Positions 37,220 through 47,830 of a DNA stretch of 64,000 nt are shown piece by piece (the stretch's first letter is position 1; each line of letters begins with the position of its first letter). The notes beneath the pieces are model-generated. The model was not told the DNA's origin and ran no database searches. It worked only from the letters and a program-made list of their open reading frames with translations. Source of the DNA: Nectonema munidae (lineage: Eukaryota > Nematomorpha > Nectonematoida > Nectonematidae); the NCBI GenBank assembly GCA_030549495.1, contig JAUIRK010000036.1, positions 1 to 64,000 on the forward strand, in the 5' to 3' direction. A program made the translations under genes and the position numbers.

Positions 37220-37452
37220 TTAATTAAAAGTAATGGAAACAAAATTAAAAAAAATTATAAAAATATGTTTAATAAATTTTCAAATAAATAAATTAAATAT
37301 TTAGCTATTCAAATTATCTAAAATTTAAAAAAAATTATTTTTTTATATTTTAAATTACTATAATTTTTATTTTGCAAAAAAATTATAAAAAATCGGCAAA
37401 AAATCGGCTTTTTTAAATTTTATCGATATACCGATTAATCGGTACATCTCTA

Positions 37453-37647
37453 GTAGAAAGGTTTATATAAATATTTAAATAAAAAGTTCTTTTTTGAGAT
37501 GAGTTGTCAAATATAAATCTATTTTTGACAGGTTTGATTGATTTTGATTAAAAAAAAAATGGACATCGCATAGTTGAAATATATATGTAACATTAAAAAT
37601 ATTTATAAAAATTTATTAATATCTGATAAAAATGGGGGGGGGGGGGG
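37453..37647. repeat. remainder of the second satellite, then a run of 14 G
   Basis: Continues the satellite unit interrupted by the hAT (TTTTTTGAGATGAGTTGTCAA and the following TTTTTGACAGG). It ends with the same tail as block B and a G14 run at 37,634-37,647. Confidence 0.75.
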
Positions 37648-37750
37648 AGCACTTTATGCCCTAGCACTTGAGCGACAAATTTAATCTCCGAAAATCAATA
37701 CCTGAACGGGTTACAACTTATTTAGATAAATGATTTCATGTGTGCGTCCT

Positions 37751-37782
37751 CTTTTAGAAAACTGTGACGAGTGAACAACACG
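37751..37782 (+). promoter_or_regulatory. upstream element shared with receptor 1
   Basis: CTTTTAGAAAACTGTGACGA is the counterpart of the block at 5,908-5,937. The more distal TTTAATCTCCGAAAATCAAT at about 37,680 also has a counterpart upstream of receptor 1. Confidence 0.4.
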
Positions 37783-37798
37783 TTTCTTAGCGAGCGAA

Positions 37799-38662
37799 AT
37801 GCACACAATCGCCTACTACATTGTGGCCGCCTTTGTCACCACAAACTTCATCTTGCTGCTTCTCTTCCTGCCATGCTTCCTGAACAACATGGACGTCTTC
37901 ATCCCCTTCAACATCCTCATCCTCTACTCCCTCTTCTTCTGCCTGTTTCGAACGTTGATCTTCTTTCTGGCGAATTACGCGATCGAAACGCAGCGTTACC
38001 AACCGCTCTTCCACATCAACTTTTTCATCCAGTTGCTTTCTTCGGGCGTGGACTTGAGCATTAGCGCCCTTCTTTCCTGCCTCCAACTGAAGATGATCAA
38101 AACGAAGAAGTTTCACTCGAGATTGCTTAGCACCAAAAATGTATACATTTGGATGTTTGTCATAACAATCTTTTCAAGCGTCTTATATTTCATTCCTGTT
38201 CTCTACGAGAGTGATTGGACTCTGATGGAGTTGAAGTTTTCCATTCGTTCCCTGTTTTACTACAAGTTTCGTATTGGCTTTTTAGTCTCCATCATGACTA
38301 TTAACTTGGCTTGCTGCATAAAGCTGATCAATTTAACAATCAAGTACAAGCAATCTTCGAACATAACTCAAGAACAAAAACGGCAAATTCAAAAGTCAAC
38401 GAAAATCATAGCTTTATTCACATTCATCAGTTCAACAAATGTTGTACCTAATAGTGTGTATTACATCATCATGATAATCGATCCCTCATACGCCAGATAC
38501 AAATCCTTCAATTACAATGAAATGTTTTACAATTTAGGAAAGATCATAACTGTCCTGTTTTTGAACAAAATGAACAAAAATTTTCAGAATTCGTACAAGA
38601 ACTTTCGGAAATACTTCAAAATACGTCAAAGACGAATAGAAGCACATAATGTACGCATATAA
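37799..38662 (+). CDS. seven-transmembrane receptor 2 (chemoreceptor-like GPCR), intronless
   Basis: Complete 287-codon frame, paralogue of receptor 1 with about 38 amino acid differences counted by eye. Most lie in TM1, the first extracellular loop, TM5 and the C-terminal tail; the receptor core motifs PFNILILY, ALLSCLQL, PNSV and ITVLFLN are unchanged. The seven hydrophobic segments and basic tail (KYFKIRQRR) are as in receptor 1. The Cys at position 67 of receptor 1 is replaced here, so it is not part of a conserved disulfide. A stretch covering TM1-TM2 (about 37,858-37,998) is nearly identical to receptor 1 even at silent sites, unlike the rest. The gene starts 346 bases past the Ac-like hAT end, and its 5' and 3' flanks are related to those of receptor 1. 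Confidence 0.8.
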   Translation: MHTIAYYIVAAFVTTNFILLLLFLPCFLNNMDVFIPFNILILYSLFFCLFRTLIFFLANYAIETQRYQPLFHINFFIQLLSSGVDLSISALLSCLQLKMIKTKKFHSRLLSTKNVYIWMFVITIFSSVLYFIPVLYESDWTLMELKFSIRSLFYYKFRIGFLVSIMTINLACCIKLINLTIKYKQSSNITQEQKRQIQKSTKIIALFTFISSTNVVPNSVYYIIMIIDPSYARYKSFNYNEMFYNLGKIITVLFLNKMNKNFQNSYKNFRKYFKIRQRRIEAHNVRI

Positions 38663-38932
38663 TAATGCAATCAATTAACTTGTATTCATTCATGTCCAAT
38701 GTCCATACAAATGTTCAAATTGTCATGCTTCTTAAAATATAAGATCCTTTAAAAACAAATAAGTAATGAAATTTTTTATTCACTGAAATAAGGCATTCCC
38801 ATATTTATAATAATCGTTGACATCGGAAATCAACATATGGAAGTTTATCATTATGAATATCTAATGCAGATCTTAAATTGATATAAGTGGAACAAAATTT
38901 TGAGGTAAAGATATGGTTGGAGCAGGGGCGCA

Positions 38933-38966
38933 CATCCTCAAAATTATTTTGGGGGGGGGGGGGGGG
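38933..38966 (+). other. possible hAT-type element end with a run of 16 G
   Basis: CAGGGGCGCACATCCTC followed shortly by G16 resembles a common class of hAT ends that begin CAGGGGCG. No matching opposite end was found in the window, so it may be a fragment. Confidence 0.3.
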
Positions 38967-39173
38967 ATTTTTTTCTTGCAATTTTCAAAATTAGTGGTCT
39001 GGAAATACCACGGGAGATCAAATATTCAAGCAATAAAATAGAGTGTATTCAGTGCACACCTAAAGTCCTAAATTTATAAGACTACTTTATATTTTTTTAC
39101 AAAATGGGTGAATTTAAATACTATACTTCAAGCGAAAATATTTTAATTAAATTTGCATATCGAATATAGTGCG

Positions 39174-42100
39174 CAGAAAAAATGCCCCCAATTAAAAAGT
39201 AGGAAAAAATGCCCTCAATTAAAAAGTAGGAAAAAATGCCCTCGATTAAAAAGTAGGAAAAAATGCGCCCAATTAAAAAGTAGGAAAAAATGCCCCCAAT
39301 TAAAAAGTAGGAAAAAATGCCCTCAATTAAAAAGTAGGAAAAAATGCCCTCGATTAAAAAGTAGGAAAAAATGCGCCCAATTAAAAAGTAGGAAAAAATG
39401 CCCTCAATTAAAAAGTAGGAAAAAATGCCCTCGATTAAAAAGTAGGAAAAAATGCCCTCGATTAAAAAGTAGGAAAAAATGCGCCCAATTAAAAAGTAGG
39501 AAAAAATGCCCTCGATTAAAAAGTAGGAAAAAATGCGCCCAATTAAAAAGTAGGAAAAAATGCCCCCAATTAAAAAGTAGGAAAAAATGCCCCCAATTAA
39601 AAAGTAGGAAAAAATGCCCTCGATTAAAAAGTAGGAAAAAATGCGCCCAATTAAAAAGTAGGAAAAAATGCCCCCAATTAAAAAGTAGGAAAAAATGCCC
39701 CCAATTAAAAAGTAGGAAAAAATGCCCTCGATTAAAAAGTAGGAAAAAATGCCCCCAATTAAAAAGTAGGAAAAAATGCCCTCAATTAAAAAGTAGGAAA
39801 AAATGCCCTCGATTAAAAAGTAGGAAAAAATGCGCCCAATTAAAAAGTAGGAAAAAATGCCCTCAATTAAAAAGTAGGAAAAAATGCCCTCGATTAAAAA
39901 GTAGGAAAAAATGCCCTCGATTAAAAAGTAGGAAAAAATGCGCCCAATTAAAAAGTAGGAAAAAATGCCCTCGATTAAAAAGTAGGAAAAAATGCGCCCA
40001 ATTAAAAAGTAGGAAAAAATGCCCCCAATTAAAAAGTAGGAAAAAATGCCCCCAATTAAAAAGTAGGAAAAAATGCCCTCGATTAAAAAGTAGGAAAAAA
40101 TGCGCCCAATTAAAAAGTAGGAAAAAATGCCCCCAATTAAAAAGTAGGAAAAAATGCCCTCAATTAAAAAGTAGGAAAAAATGCCCTCAATTAAAAAGTA
40201 GGAAAAAATGCCCTCGATTAAAAAGTAGGAAAAAATGCGCCCAATTAAAAAGTAGGAAAAAATGCCCCCAATTAAAAAGTAGGAAAAAATGCCCTCGATT
40301 AAAAAGTAGGAAAAAATGCCCTCGATTAAAAAGTAGGAAAAAATGCCCTCAATTAAAAAGTAGGAAAAAATGCCCTCGATTAAAAAGTAGGAAAAAATAC
40401 GCCCAATTAAAAAGTAGGAAAAAATGCCCCCAATTAAAAAGTAGGAAAAAATGCCCTCAATTAAAAAGTAGGAAAAAATGCCCTCAATTAAAAAGTAGGA
40501 AAAAATGCCCTCGATTAAAAAGTAGGAAAAAATGCCCCCAATTAAAAAGTAGGAAAAAATGCCCTCAATTAAAAAGTAGGAAAAAATGCCCTCGATTAAA
40601 AAGTAGGAAAAAATGCGCCCAATTAAAAAGTAGGAAAAAATGCCCTCAATTAAAAAGTAGGAAAAAATGCCCTCGATTAAAAAGTAGGAAAAAATGCGCC
40701 CAATTAAAAAGTAGGAAAAAATGCGCCCAATTAAAGTAGGAAAAAATGCCCTCAATTAAAAAGTAGGAAAAAATGCCCTCGATTAAAAAGTAGGAAAAAA
40801 TGCCCTCGATTAAAAAGTAGGAAAAAATGCCCTCAATTAAAAAGTAGGAAAAAATGCCCTCGATTAAAAAGTAGGAAAAAATGCGCCCAATTAAAAAGTA
40901 GGAAAAAATGCCCCCAATTAAAAAGTAGGAAAAAATGCCCTCAATTAAAAAGTAGGAAAAAATGCCCTCAATTAAAAAGTAGGAAAAAATGCCCTCAATT
41001 AAAAAGTAGGAAAAAATGCCCTCAATTAAAAAGTAGGAAAAAATGCCCTCAATTAAAAAGTAGGAAAAAATGCCCTCGATTAAAAAGTAGGAAAAAATGC
41101 GCCCAATTAAAAAGTAGGAAAAAATGCCCTCAATTAAAAAGTAGGAAAAAATGCGCCCAATTAAAAAATAGGAAAAAATGCGCCCAATTAAAAAGTAGGA
41201 AAAAATGCCCTCAATTAAAAAGTAGGAAAAAATGCCCTCAATTAAAAAGTAGGAAAAAATGCCCTCGATTAAAAAGTAGGAAAAAATGCGCCCAATTAAA
41301 AAGTAGGAAAAAATGCCCCCAATTAAAAAGTAGGAAAAAATGCCCCCAATTAAAAAGTAGGAAAAAATGCCCTCGATTAAAAAGTAGGAAAAAATGCGCC
41401 CAATTAAAAAGTAGGAAAAAATGCCCTCAATTAAAAAGTAGGAAAAAATGCCCTCAATTAAAAAGTAGGAAAAAATGCCCTCGATTAAAATGTAGGAAAA
41501 AATGCGCCCAATTAAAAAGTAGGAAAAAATGCCCCCAATTAAAAAGTAGGAAAAAATGCCCTCAATTAAAAAGTAGGAAAAAATGCCTTCGATTAAAAAG
41601 TAGGAAAAAATGCGCCCAATTAAAAAGTAGGAAAAAATGCGCCCAATTAAAAAGTAGGAAAAAATGCCCTCAATTAAAAAGTAGGAAAAAATGCCCTCGA
41701 TTAAAAAGTAGGAAAAAATGCGCCCAATTAAAAAGTAGGAAAAAATGCCCTCAATTAAAAAGTAGGAAAAAATGCGCCCAATTAAAAAGTAGGAAAAAAT
41801 GCCCTCAATTAAAAAGTAGGAAAAAATGCCCTCGATTAAAAAGTAGGAAAAAATGCGCCCAATTAAAAAGTAGGAAAAAATGCCCCCAATTAAAAAGTAG
41901 GAAAAAATGCGCCCAATTAAAAAGTAGGAAAAAATGTCCTCGATTAAAAAGTAGGAAAAAATGCGCCCAATTAAAAAGTAGGAAAAAATGCGCCCAATTA
42001 AAAAGTAGGAAAAAATGCGCCCAATTAAAAAGTAGGAAAAAATGCCCTCAATTAAAAAGTAGGAAAAAATGCCCTCAATTAAAAAGTAGGAAAAAATGCC

Positions 42101-42455
42101 CTCGATTAAAAAGTAGGAAAAAATGCGCCCAATTAAAAAGTAGGAAAAAATGCCCTCGATTAAAAAGTAGGAAAAAATGCGCCCAATTAAAAAGTAGGAA
42201 AAAATGCGCCCAATTAAAAAGTAGGAAAAAATGCCCCCAATTAAAAAGTAGGAAAAAATGCCCTCGATTAAAAAGTAGGAAAAAATGCGCCCAATTAAAA
42301 AGTAGGAAAAAATGCGCCCAATTAAAAAGTAGGAAAAAATGCCCCCAATTAAAAAGTAGGAAAAAATGCCCTCAATTAAAAAGTAGGAAAAAATGCCCTC
42401 AATTAAAAAGTAGGAAAAAATGCCCTCGATTAAAAAGTAGGAAAAAATGCGCCCA
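39174..42455. repeat. 27-bp minisatellite, about 120 copies, open on both strands
   Basis: Units of 27 bases share GGAAAAAATG and AATTAAAAAGTA, or GATTAAAAAGTA. Four main types differ in the middle: CCCCCAA, CCCTCAA, CCCTCGA and CGCCCAA. They follow one another mostly in cyclic order, so there is a higher-order repeat of about 108 bases, with local doubling and skipping. Because 27 is a multiple of three and the unit lacks stops in two frames, it gives long open frames. These are 528 codons rightward (KKCPQLKSR repeated) and 544 codons leftward (GIFSYFLIE repeated). A two-base deletion near 40,734 ends the rightward frame while the array continues for 1.7 kb. There is no start context or non-repeat domain, so I treat the frames as by-products. 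Confidence 0.95.
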
Positions 42456-42828
42456 GTAAAAATGCCCCCGAAAAAAATGCCAATTTAAAATTAGGAAAAA
42501 ATGTCCCAACACAAAAAATTATTAATTAAAATTTAAAAAAAAATTTTTTTTAAAGATATGTCGAATAAAGATTTTTTGTAAAAAAAAAAGTTTACTTTTC
42601 ATCATTTTTGGACTTTGTGTGTATCAGAACACTTTCTAAATATAATTTGTATTTTAACTGATTTTAAGAACACATTCCCACAAATCTGCACCTTTGCTAT
42701 TGTTTTCAAGAATTTTATAAAGAAAAAACCTTATAGATTGAGAAATTTAGCCTTTCAAAACGGTACCAAATAAAAATATTTATATAATTAAAAAAAATCC
42801 TAAAAATCAAAAATTAGGGTGCTTTTTT

Positions 42829-42915
42829 TCCTACTTTTTAATTGAGGACATTTATTTTGGGGGCATTTTTTCTGGAGGCATTTTTTCTGGAGGCATTTTT
42901 TCTGGTGGCGTTTTT
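42829..42915. repeat. inverted, degenerate units of the 27-bp repeat
   Basis: CTACTTTTTAATTGAGGACA and several GGAGGCATTTTTTCT steps are reverse complements of the array unit and of its first unit at 39,174. The array is thus closed on the right by inverted units, which hints that the minisatellite grew inside a foldback or inverted-repeat transposon. Confidence 0.65.
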
Positions 42916-43980
42916 ACCTACAACAATCGAATAGCTTTGAAATGGAATATTTAAGTGAGGAAATTTTATAAGTTTTTATAGCAGTTGTTCTAAAAAGAGT
43001 ATAGTTACATGACAAACTTGAAGATTTAAGGGTGCCAATTTCAAGAGCTTCAGATGCGCCTTCAATAACAAAAGAAGGAAGAACACAAAGAGTGATAAAA
43101 GAAAATACTTGTAATGTAATCAGGGTAAAATATTTTTCGTTTTCTCCAGATTTGAATCATCAAAGAATCAAGGAGTTGTTTCTCAACTTTATGAATTATT
43201 TTAGTAGCACTTTTTTTTCGTTTATAAATGATGGAATTGGGATTTTTTTCGACTTTATCACAAAAAAGTCGTCGACAAAAAGAGATAGTTTAGGATTGAA
43301 CTTATTTTAGGGAGAATGGAATGAACTATGATTTTTCAGAATTTTCAGGGAGTTAAAACTGTGAACTTTATTTGATGTTAACTAAATCAAAATCTAAAAT
43401 TATGTAGCTCAATTAGAATATTTTATTCCAAATGTACAAAGAAATAACTGAAGGATAATGTCTCCTAGAAAATCTTTTTTCAAGCAAAAATTCTTCCTAA
43501 ATCTCTAATTAAATCTATTTAAATCTTTTAAATTTATCAAGTGATTCTAAAAGTTATTTATTTCAAATATGAATTTATCAATAATATTAAAAAAATTTAT
43601 TACAACTCGTTTGTCTGGAACTTTGTTTGTGTCCAAGTTTTTACATAGTCCTTGAAGTTAGACACAATTAGATATTTTCTTTAAAACTTTAAAAGTTTAA
43701 AAACTTTTAATGCTTGCTATCAATTTAACAGTTTTCATAACTATTTTATTTATATATTCGAAAGTACACATTTTTTCTCTCTTTTTATCAATATTCTGAT
43801 CCTTGCTAGCTAAATATGCAAAATCATTGCTAGCTTCTCCAAGGCTTGTTTTTAGTATGCCTTATTTATTTTAAGGACTAAAATGTCTAATCGCACTCTC
43901 TTTACTTCATTAATTAAAAAAAGAGTTTTTTGTAAATTAAAAAAAATAATTTTTTCTCTAGAAATTGTCACTATGCATAT
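42916..43980. other. AT-rich spacer with one unrecognised open frame
   Basis: A 92-codon frame at 43,032-43,310 (start PISRASDAPSITKEGRTQRV) has fairly protein-like composition for its first 50 codons, but I recognise no domain. The rest is AT-rich without features. Confidence 0.3.
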
Positions 43981-43983
43981 CAA

Positions 43984-45395
43984 TTAAAAGAGGTGCCTTG
44001 CAAATGAGGGTGTGAAATCCTTCAAGGTGACGGAGCAACTCAACAAAGTTACTCCAGAATCGGCCAGTAAGAACATGACCTATTTCAAAATGCAAGAACC
44101 CAAACTCAAACGATCGAGATTAGATCATGGAACATAAATTCTCTTTCACGACATCAAATCAGGGTGTTTGGACATTTTGTACCCGGATACTTCGTGACCA
44201 GGCAATTTATGGAACAGACATAACGTCTCCGGGCGATTAGTTGAATTGATATTTTATGGAACGGTTGTTTCTTCCGAGCGTTAGTTTTGTTACGTAAATT
44301 ATGAAATAAAAGAAAAATTCCGCTCTTTTTCTCTTTTCCTCTATATATAAACTTTGAAATCATAATTGTGAAAAAGAAAGAGAGTTTTTAATTCAGATTT
44401 TGCAAAAAGGAACTTTAACATATTAAATAAAAAGGCAATAAATAAAATGATAAAAAATTTTATTTGAGACTTCCTTTCGACAAAAATTCTGCTTGGCAAA
44501 AAGGCTGTTCAACTAAATATCCAATTCACGAATCATCCAGTGACGATTTGTCTGTTTGAGGAAATCTTCAGTGACTGGGCAAAGTTAGTTTGTGTCTGCA
44601 CAGATGGAGCTCATAGCATGCTTGGATCTAATTCAGAATTCGCGAGTTTGGTCAAGAAGAAGATGATGAAGAAGCCTCCAAAACCCTTCTTGTTTGCTCT
44701 CATCGTTAACCTTATGAAAGGAGCAACACTAAACATTATGCTGCTTCGTCAGTTTTGCCAAAGCATGGATTCTGTCCACAAATACCTTCTCTTTTAGACA
44801 AGTGTTGTTTGGTGCTCCAAGAACAGTTTTTTTTTTCTAGCATGAGCTCTTTAATGAATTGCAGATATTGCCAGTACTTCAAGAGAAAGAGGACATTCGA
44901 GATTAATTTAAATGTGATCTTTACTTGGCACTCTAGAATTGAAGTCTAGAGGGGAAATGTAGTTCGCTTCCAACGTCAGACTGAGGTATTTGGTGAAAAT
45001 CTACTTGCAGATGAGCTACAATAGTGGAGCAAAGAACACATTCTACGCCTTCAAGAAGAGATTGGCCATTATTTTCACGAAAAGTATGCCAATGAGAACA
45101 TTATTCAGCTCAAACTTGCCCAAAATGCTCTTGACGATCCCCCTTATGACATACAAGAAGAATTCTTTAGGCTCATCAACACCATCTCAGCCAAAAAGAG
45201 TTTGAGGAACAAAAACAGTTCAGCATTTTTAATTACCTGGGCAAAAGTGTTTTTTGCTTTGTCCAAAACCTCCAATTTTACGCTAAAACCTTAAATTCTT
45301 TCCCCTCCACTTACCTCTATGAAAGTGCTTCTTGACTCTTCTTCTAACAAAATTAGCACAGGTCTATTTGCAGAGGAAATGCAAAGGATATTATA
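43984..45395 (+). pseudogene. hAT transposase pseudogene, ZBED5-like group
   Basis: Scattered plus-strand pieces follow the order of ZBED5/SCAND3-type hAT proteins. First is CLANEGVKSFKVTEQLNKV (degenerate BED finger, followed by a TYFK peptide). After about 350 foreign-looking bases comes WAKLVCVCTDGAHSMLGSN, the catalytic Asp block. Then come RGNVVRFQRQTEVFG and ENLLADEL, and DDPPYDIQEEFFRLINT. Frames change several times and at least one stop is seen. The segment at about 44,150-44,480 may be a separate insertion. The element ends could not be found. Confidence 0.65.
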
Positions 45396-45397
45396 TC

Positions 45398-45608
45398 AAA
45401 ATAAAATTCAAAAAGTAATATAATTTATTGGGCACAAGATTTAAAACGATGAATTTTCGCTAACACTCGGCTTTTTCAAACCACTATAATAATGAGTAGG
45501 GTAGAAGTTGAAAACTGGAAGGATTAGCGAAGCTAACACGTGTCGGCAAAAATTCACCGTTTTAAATCTTGTGCCCAATAAATTATATTACTTTTTGAAT
45601 TTTATTTT
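45398..45608. repeat. foldback (MITE-like) element with arms of about 65 bases
   Basis: The left arm (AAAATAAAATTCAAAAAGTA to about 45,463) is repeated inverted at 45,546-45,608 with only a few mismatches. GGGCACAAGATTTAAAACG and its mirror lie in the middle of the arms. The 80-base centre is unrelated. No transposase and no clear target duplication. Confidence 0.8.
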
Positions 45609-46285
45609 AATTTTCCTTTAATTTATGGGTCAACTTCAGCATCAGATTTACATCTTCTACAAATTTAGATATTTTATCCAGTTATAAACACAAACATAGC
45701 AAGCAAAGAAAACTCAATCAAAAGAATTAAACAAAAAGGACCACAAGAACTCTCAAAAGAGAAAAGAATCTCTAAAAGAATCTTGCAAATCACAAAGAAT
45801 GAGCTGCTGTTTCCAATGATTAGTGAAACAATGAAAAAGCGGGCCTTTTTTTGCTCAAAAAATGGTAGAATTCGCATGAAAAATTAAAACTTTTTCAATT
45901 GCAAATAATTAATAAAGTTTATCTTTCAAATTTTAGTTTCAGCTATCAATATTCATTTACTTGTAGTTATCAATGAACTAATTTTTGGGAAAGAATTCTT
46001 ATGTCTTTGACATTTAAACAACGATTTCTGGAATCTTTTGAAACTTCACTTTTTTTTAAATAGGCAGTCACTATCAGAGTTGCCAGATGTTAGAAAATTT
46101 TCATGCCCAACTTTCATTTGAAAAAGGCCAAAAAGGGGTCAAACATTTATTTTGCTTGAAAATTTTTAAAATATATTAAAATTTCAAAAAAGTGTTCGTT
46201 TAAATCTTTATTTGAATATTATTGTTTCAGTTTTTATATTTAATTTTAATCATAATAATCTACATAAAGAATAAAGTATCAAACA
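45609..46285. other. AT-rich spacer, no recognised gene
   Basis: A minus-strand frame at 45,674-45,877 has no recognisable domain. Nothing else is seen. Confidence 0.4.
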
Positions 46286-46925
46286 AAATAATTAAAAATG
46301 ACTTCCAAATCATCAAATGATTTGGGAGTCATTGTTACGACTGATCTCCTTTCCTTCAAAAATATTTCAAAGAGAGTTTCTGAAGCATTCTCTACTTATC
46401 ATAAAGTGTGTAAATCTTTCTCTACATTCGATACTACTACGGCTCCACTTCTTTGTAAAGCGTTCTTAGAATATGGAAATGTAATTTCTTATCCTTATTA
46501 TGACTATGATGCTTTCAAAATTGAGAAAGTCCAAAGGTCTATCACTAAAGACATTCATGGTTTGAAAGACCTAAGCTATACAAGGAGAGACATGATTACC
46601 GTTTATAATATCCTTCATGGAAAGATGCTCATCAACTCTAGAATTTTGCCTGATTTTTCAAAAAGAAACCAAAGATTCCACTCCCAAAAATTTCAAAAAT
46701 CATTTTGTAAAAAGTCCTATTCAAGAAGGTTTTTCCCTGAAAGAATGATTAATGACTGAAATTCACTTCCCGGCGATATTGTTAATCCTTCAGACGTATA
46801 TGATTTTAAGAATAAATTGGATGAATTTTGGAAAGAAAAAAAAAATTTTTTCTTTACTCAGATGTGAGAATTAACAGGTTCTGCCTACTTTCGCTAATAA
46901 ATTATGCTATGCTATGTTATATATC
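46286..46925 (+). mobile_element. CR1-like LINE, 5'-truncated 3' end
   Basis: The plus-strand frame from 46,298 reads DLGVIVTTDLLSFKNI, then LEYGNVISYPYYDYDAF, then IEKVQRSITKDIHGLKDLSY. This is the region after the reverse transcriptase fingers and palm in CR1/Jockey-type LINEs. A TGA replaces the usual Trp after ERMIND, and the frame then continues as NSLPGDIVNPSDVYDFKNKL to a stop at 46,865-46,867. The reverse transcriptase and endonuclease are absent, as in typical truncated copies. The 3' end AATTATGCTATGCTATGTTA looks like the short-repeat tail of these elements. Confidence 0.8.
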
Positions 46926-47036
46926 AGAAAAATTGTTAAGCATTAAAATATCTTTATCTTCTTCATCTTGAAAAACAGAAGTTGATCCTTTTAAATTAGA
47001 AGTTGAATTATTATCCTTATAAAGCATAAAGGTTGT
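46926..47036. other. short spacer
   Basis: AT-rich bases between the LINE tail and the next hAT fragment. Confidence 0.4.
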
Positions 47037-47830
47037 TCATTTCTTCAGCAGTGAGGCTGTCATTTGAACATTTTTACAACAAATTGAATTGTTTATCAGG
47101 TGAGTTCTAATTCTAATTATTGTCTCTAAAAGATCTAGTAGCATCCTGTTTCTTGATTTAGTTTTTACAGCAGTTAGAAGAGAAAAAAATCTTTCTAAAG
47201 TTGCCTTACTATAGCAGGAGTTGTAAAACATTGAAAATTCTTTAAAATCTTGATGACGACATACCCCAAGCCAAAATTTCTGTGTGTCTTTTGGAATTCC
47301 AACTTAAAATATATTTTGGGCCAATCATTTAACCTAATTTTTCTATATTCCTGTTCAATGAAATCGATTTTGTTAGCAGCTATAAACAGCATTGGTAAAT
47401 TCAAAAACATTTTTTTATAAGCTTGTCCTAAAACTTATGTTGGACTGAGCAATGAAGGGTATTTAAATGTGTCTGCTGTTTCAGATATTATGAATTCAAT
47501 TTGTTTAAGTTGAAAATAAATAAACGACATCATTCTTTCATTATTGAAACTTTTTTGTTTCAAAGAGGCAAATTAATAGCCAAATGTATACATTTGTGTA
47601 CATTCGGCTATTTATTCAACTAAGGATTAACTTCAAGTGGAAATTTTGCCCCATAACCTTTTTCAATTCCAATAAAGTTAAATATTCGATTTTTCAAGGA
47701 TTTATTGAGTGTTTCCAGTTCTTTAGACTCCTTATATGGATCAAGAAAAGAAGATTGGGATAAAGCATTAACTGGCTCTGAATACAAGTAATTAATTTTG
47801 TCAGATAGCATTTCTTTTAATAATCTAGCT
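47037..47830 (-). pseudogene. hAT transposase fragment, C-terminal half
   Basis: Leftward from about 47,811: NALSQSSFLDPYKESKELET, LPMLFIAANKIDFIEQEYRK, then KATLERFFSLLTAVKTKSRN ending RMLLDLLETI. The last is the C-terminal dimerisation region (ER-FS-L--IKT-R) of hAT transposases. Frame breaks separate the pieces. It ends beside the non-autonomous hAT that begins at 47,891, but reads into a different family, so the neighbour probably inserted next to or into it. Confidence 0.7.

Larger units (their letters stand above)
21695..37452 (-). mobile_element. Ac-like hAT transposon split by the second 14 kb block
   Basis: The left end TAGGGATGTACCGATT at 21,695 is mirrored at the right end (AATCGGTACATCTCTA, ending 37,452) with one mismatch. 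This matches the TAGGGATG-type ends of Ac-related elements. The 8-base flanks GTAAAAGG and GTAGAAAG agree at 6 of 8, as expected of an aged hAT target duplication, and both lie in the same satellite. Sub-terminal CCGAT motifs repeat inside both ends. Original sequence is 21,695-22,424 and about 35,746-37,452; the rest is block B. About 200 bases of hAT interior (22,223-22,424) recur at 35,746-35,935, marking the duplication joint. Confidence 0.8.

Noticed and set aside
39121-40755. The 528- and 544-codon open frames as repeat proteins
   Set aside because: They are a direct consequence of a 27-base unit free of stops. There is no unique domain, the minus frame mirrors the plus frame, and a slip shifts the plus frame without change in the array.
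39174-42455. CRISPR-like array
   Set aside because: Units are contiguous with no unique spacers, and the context is eukaryotic.
38933-42915. One large hAT element from the CAGGGGCG end to the right edge of the minisatellite
   Set aside because: No matching inverted CGCCCCTG end was found to the right, so the two edges cannot be paired.
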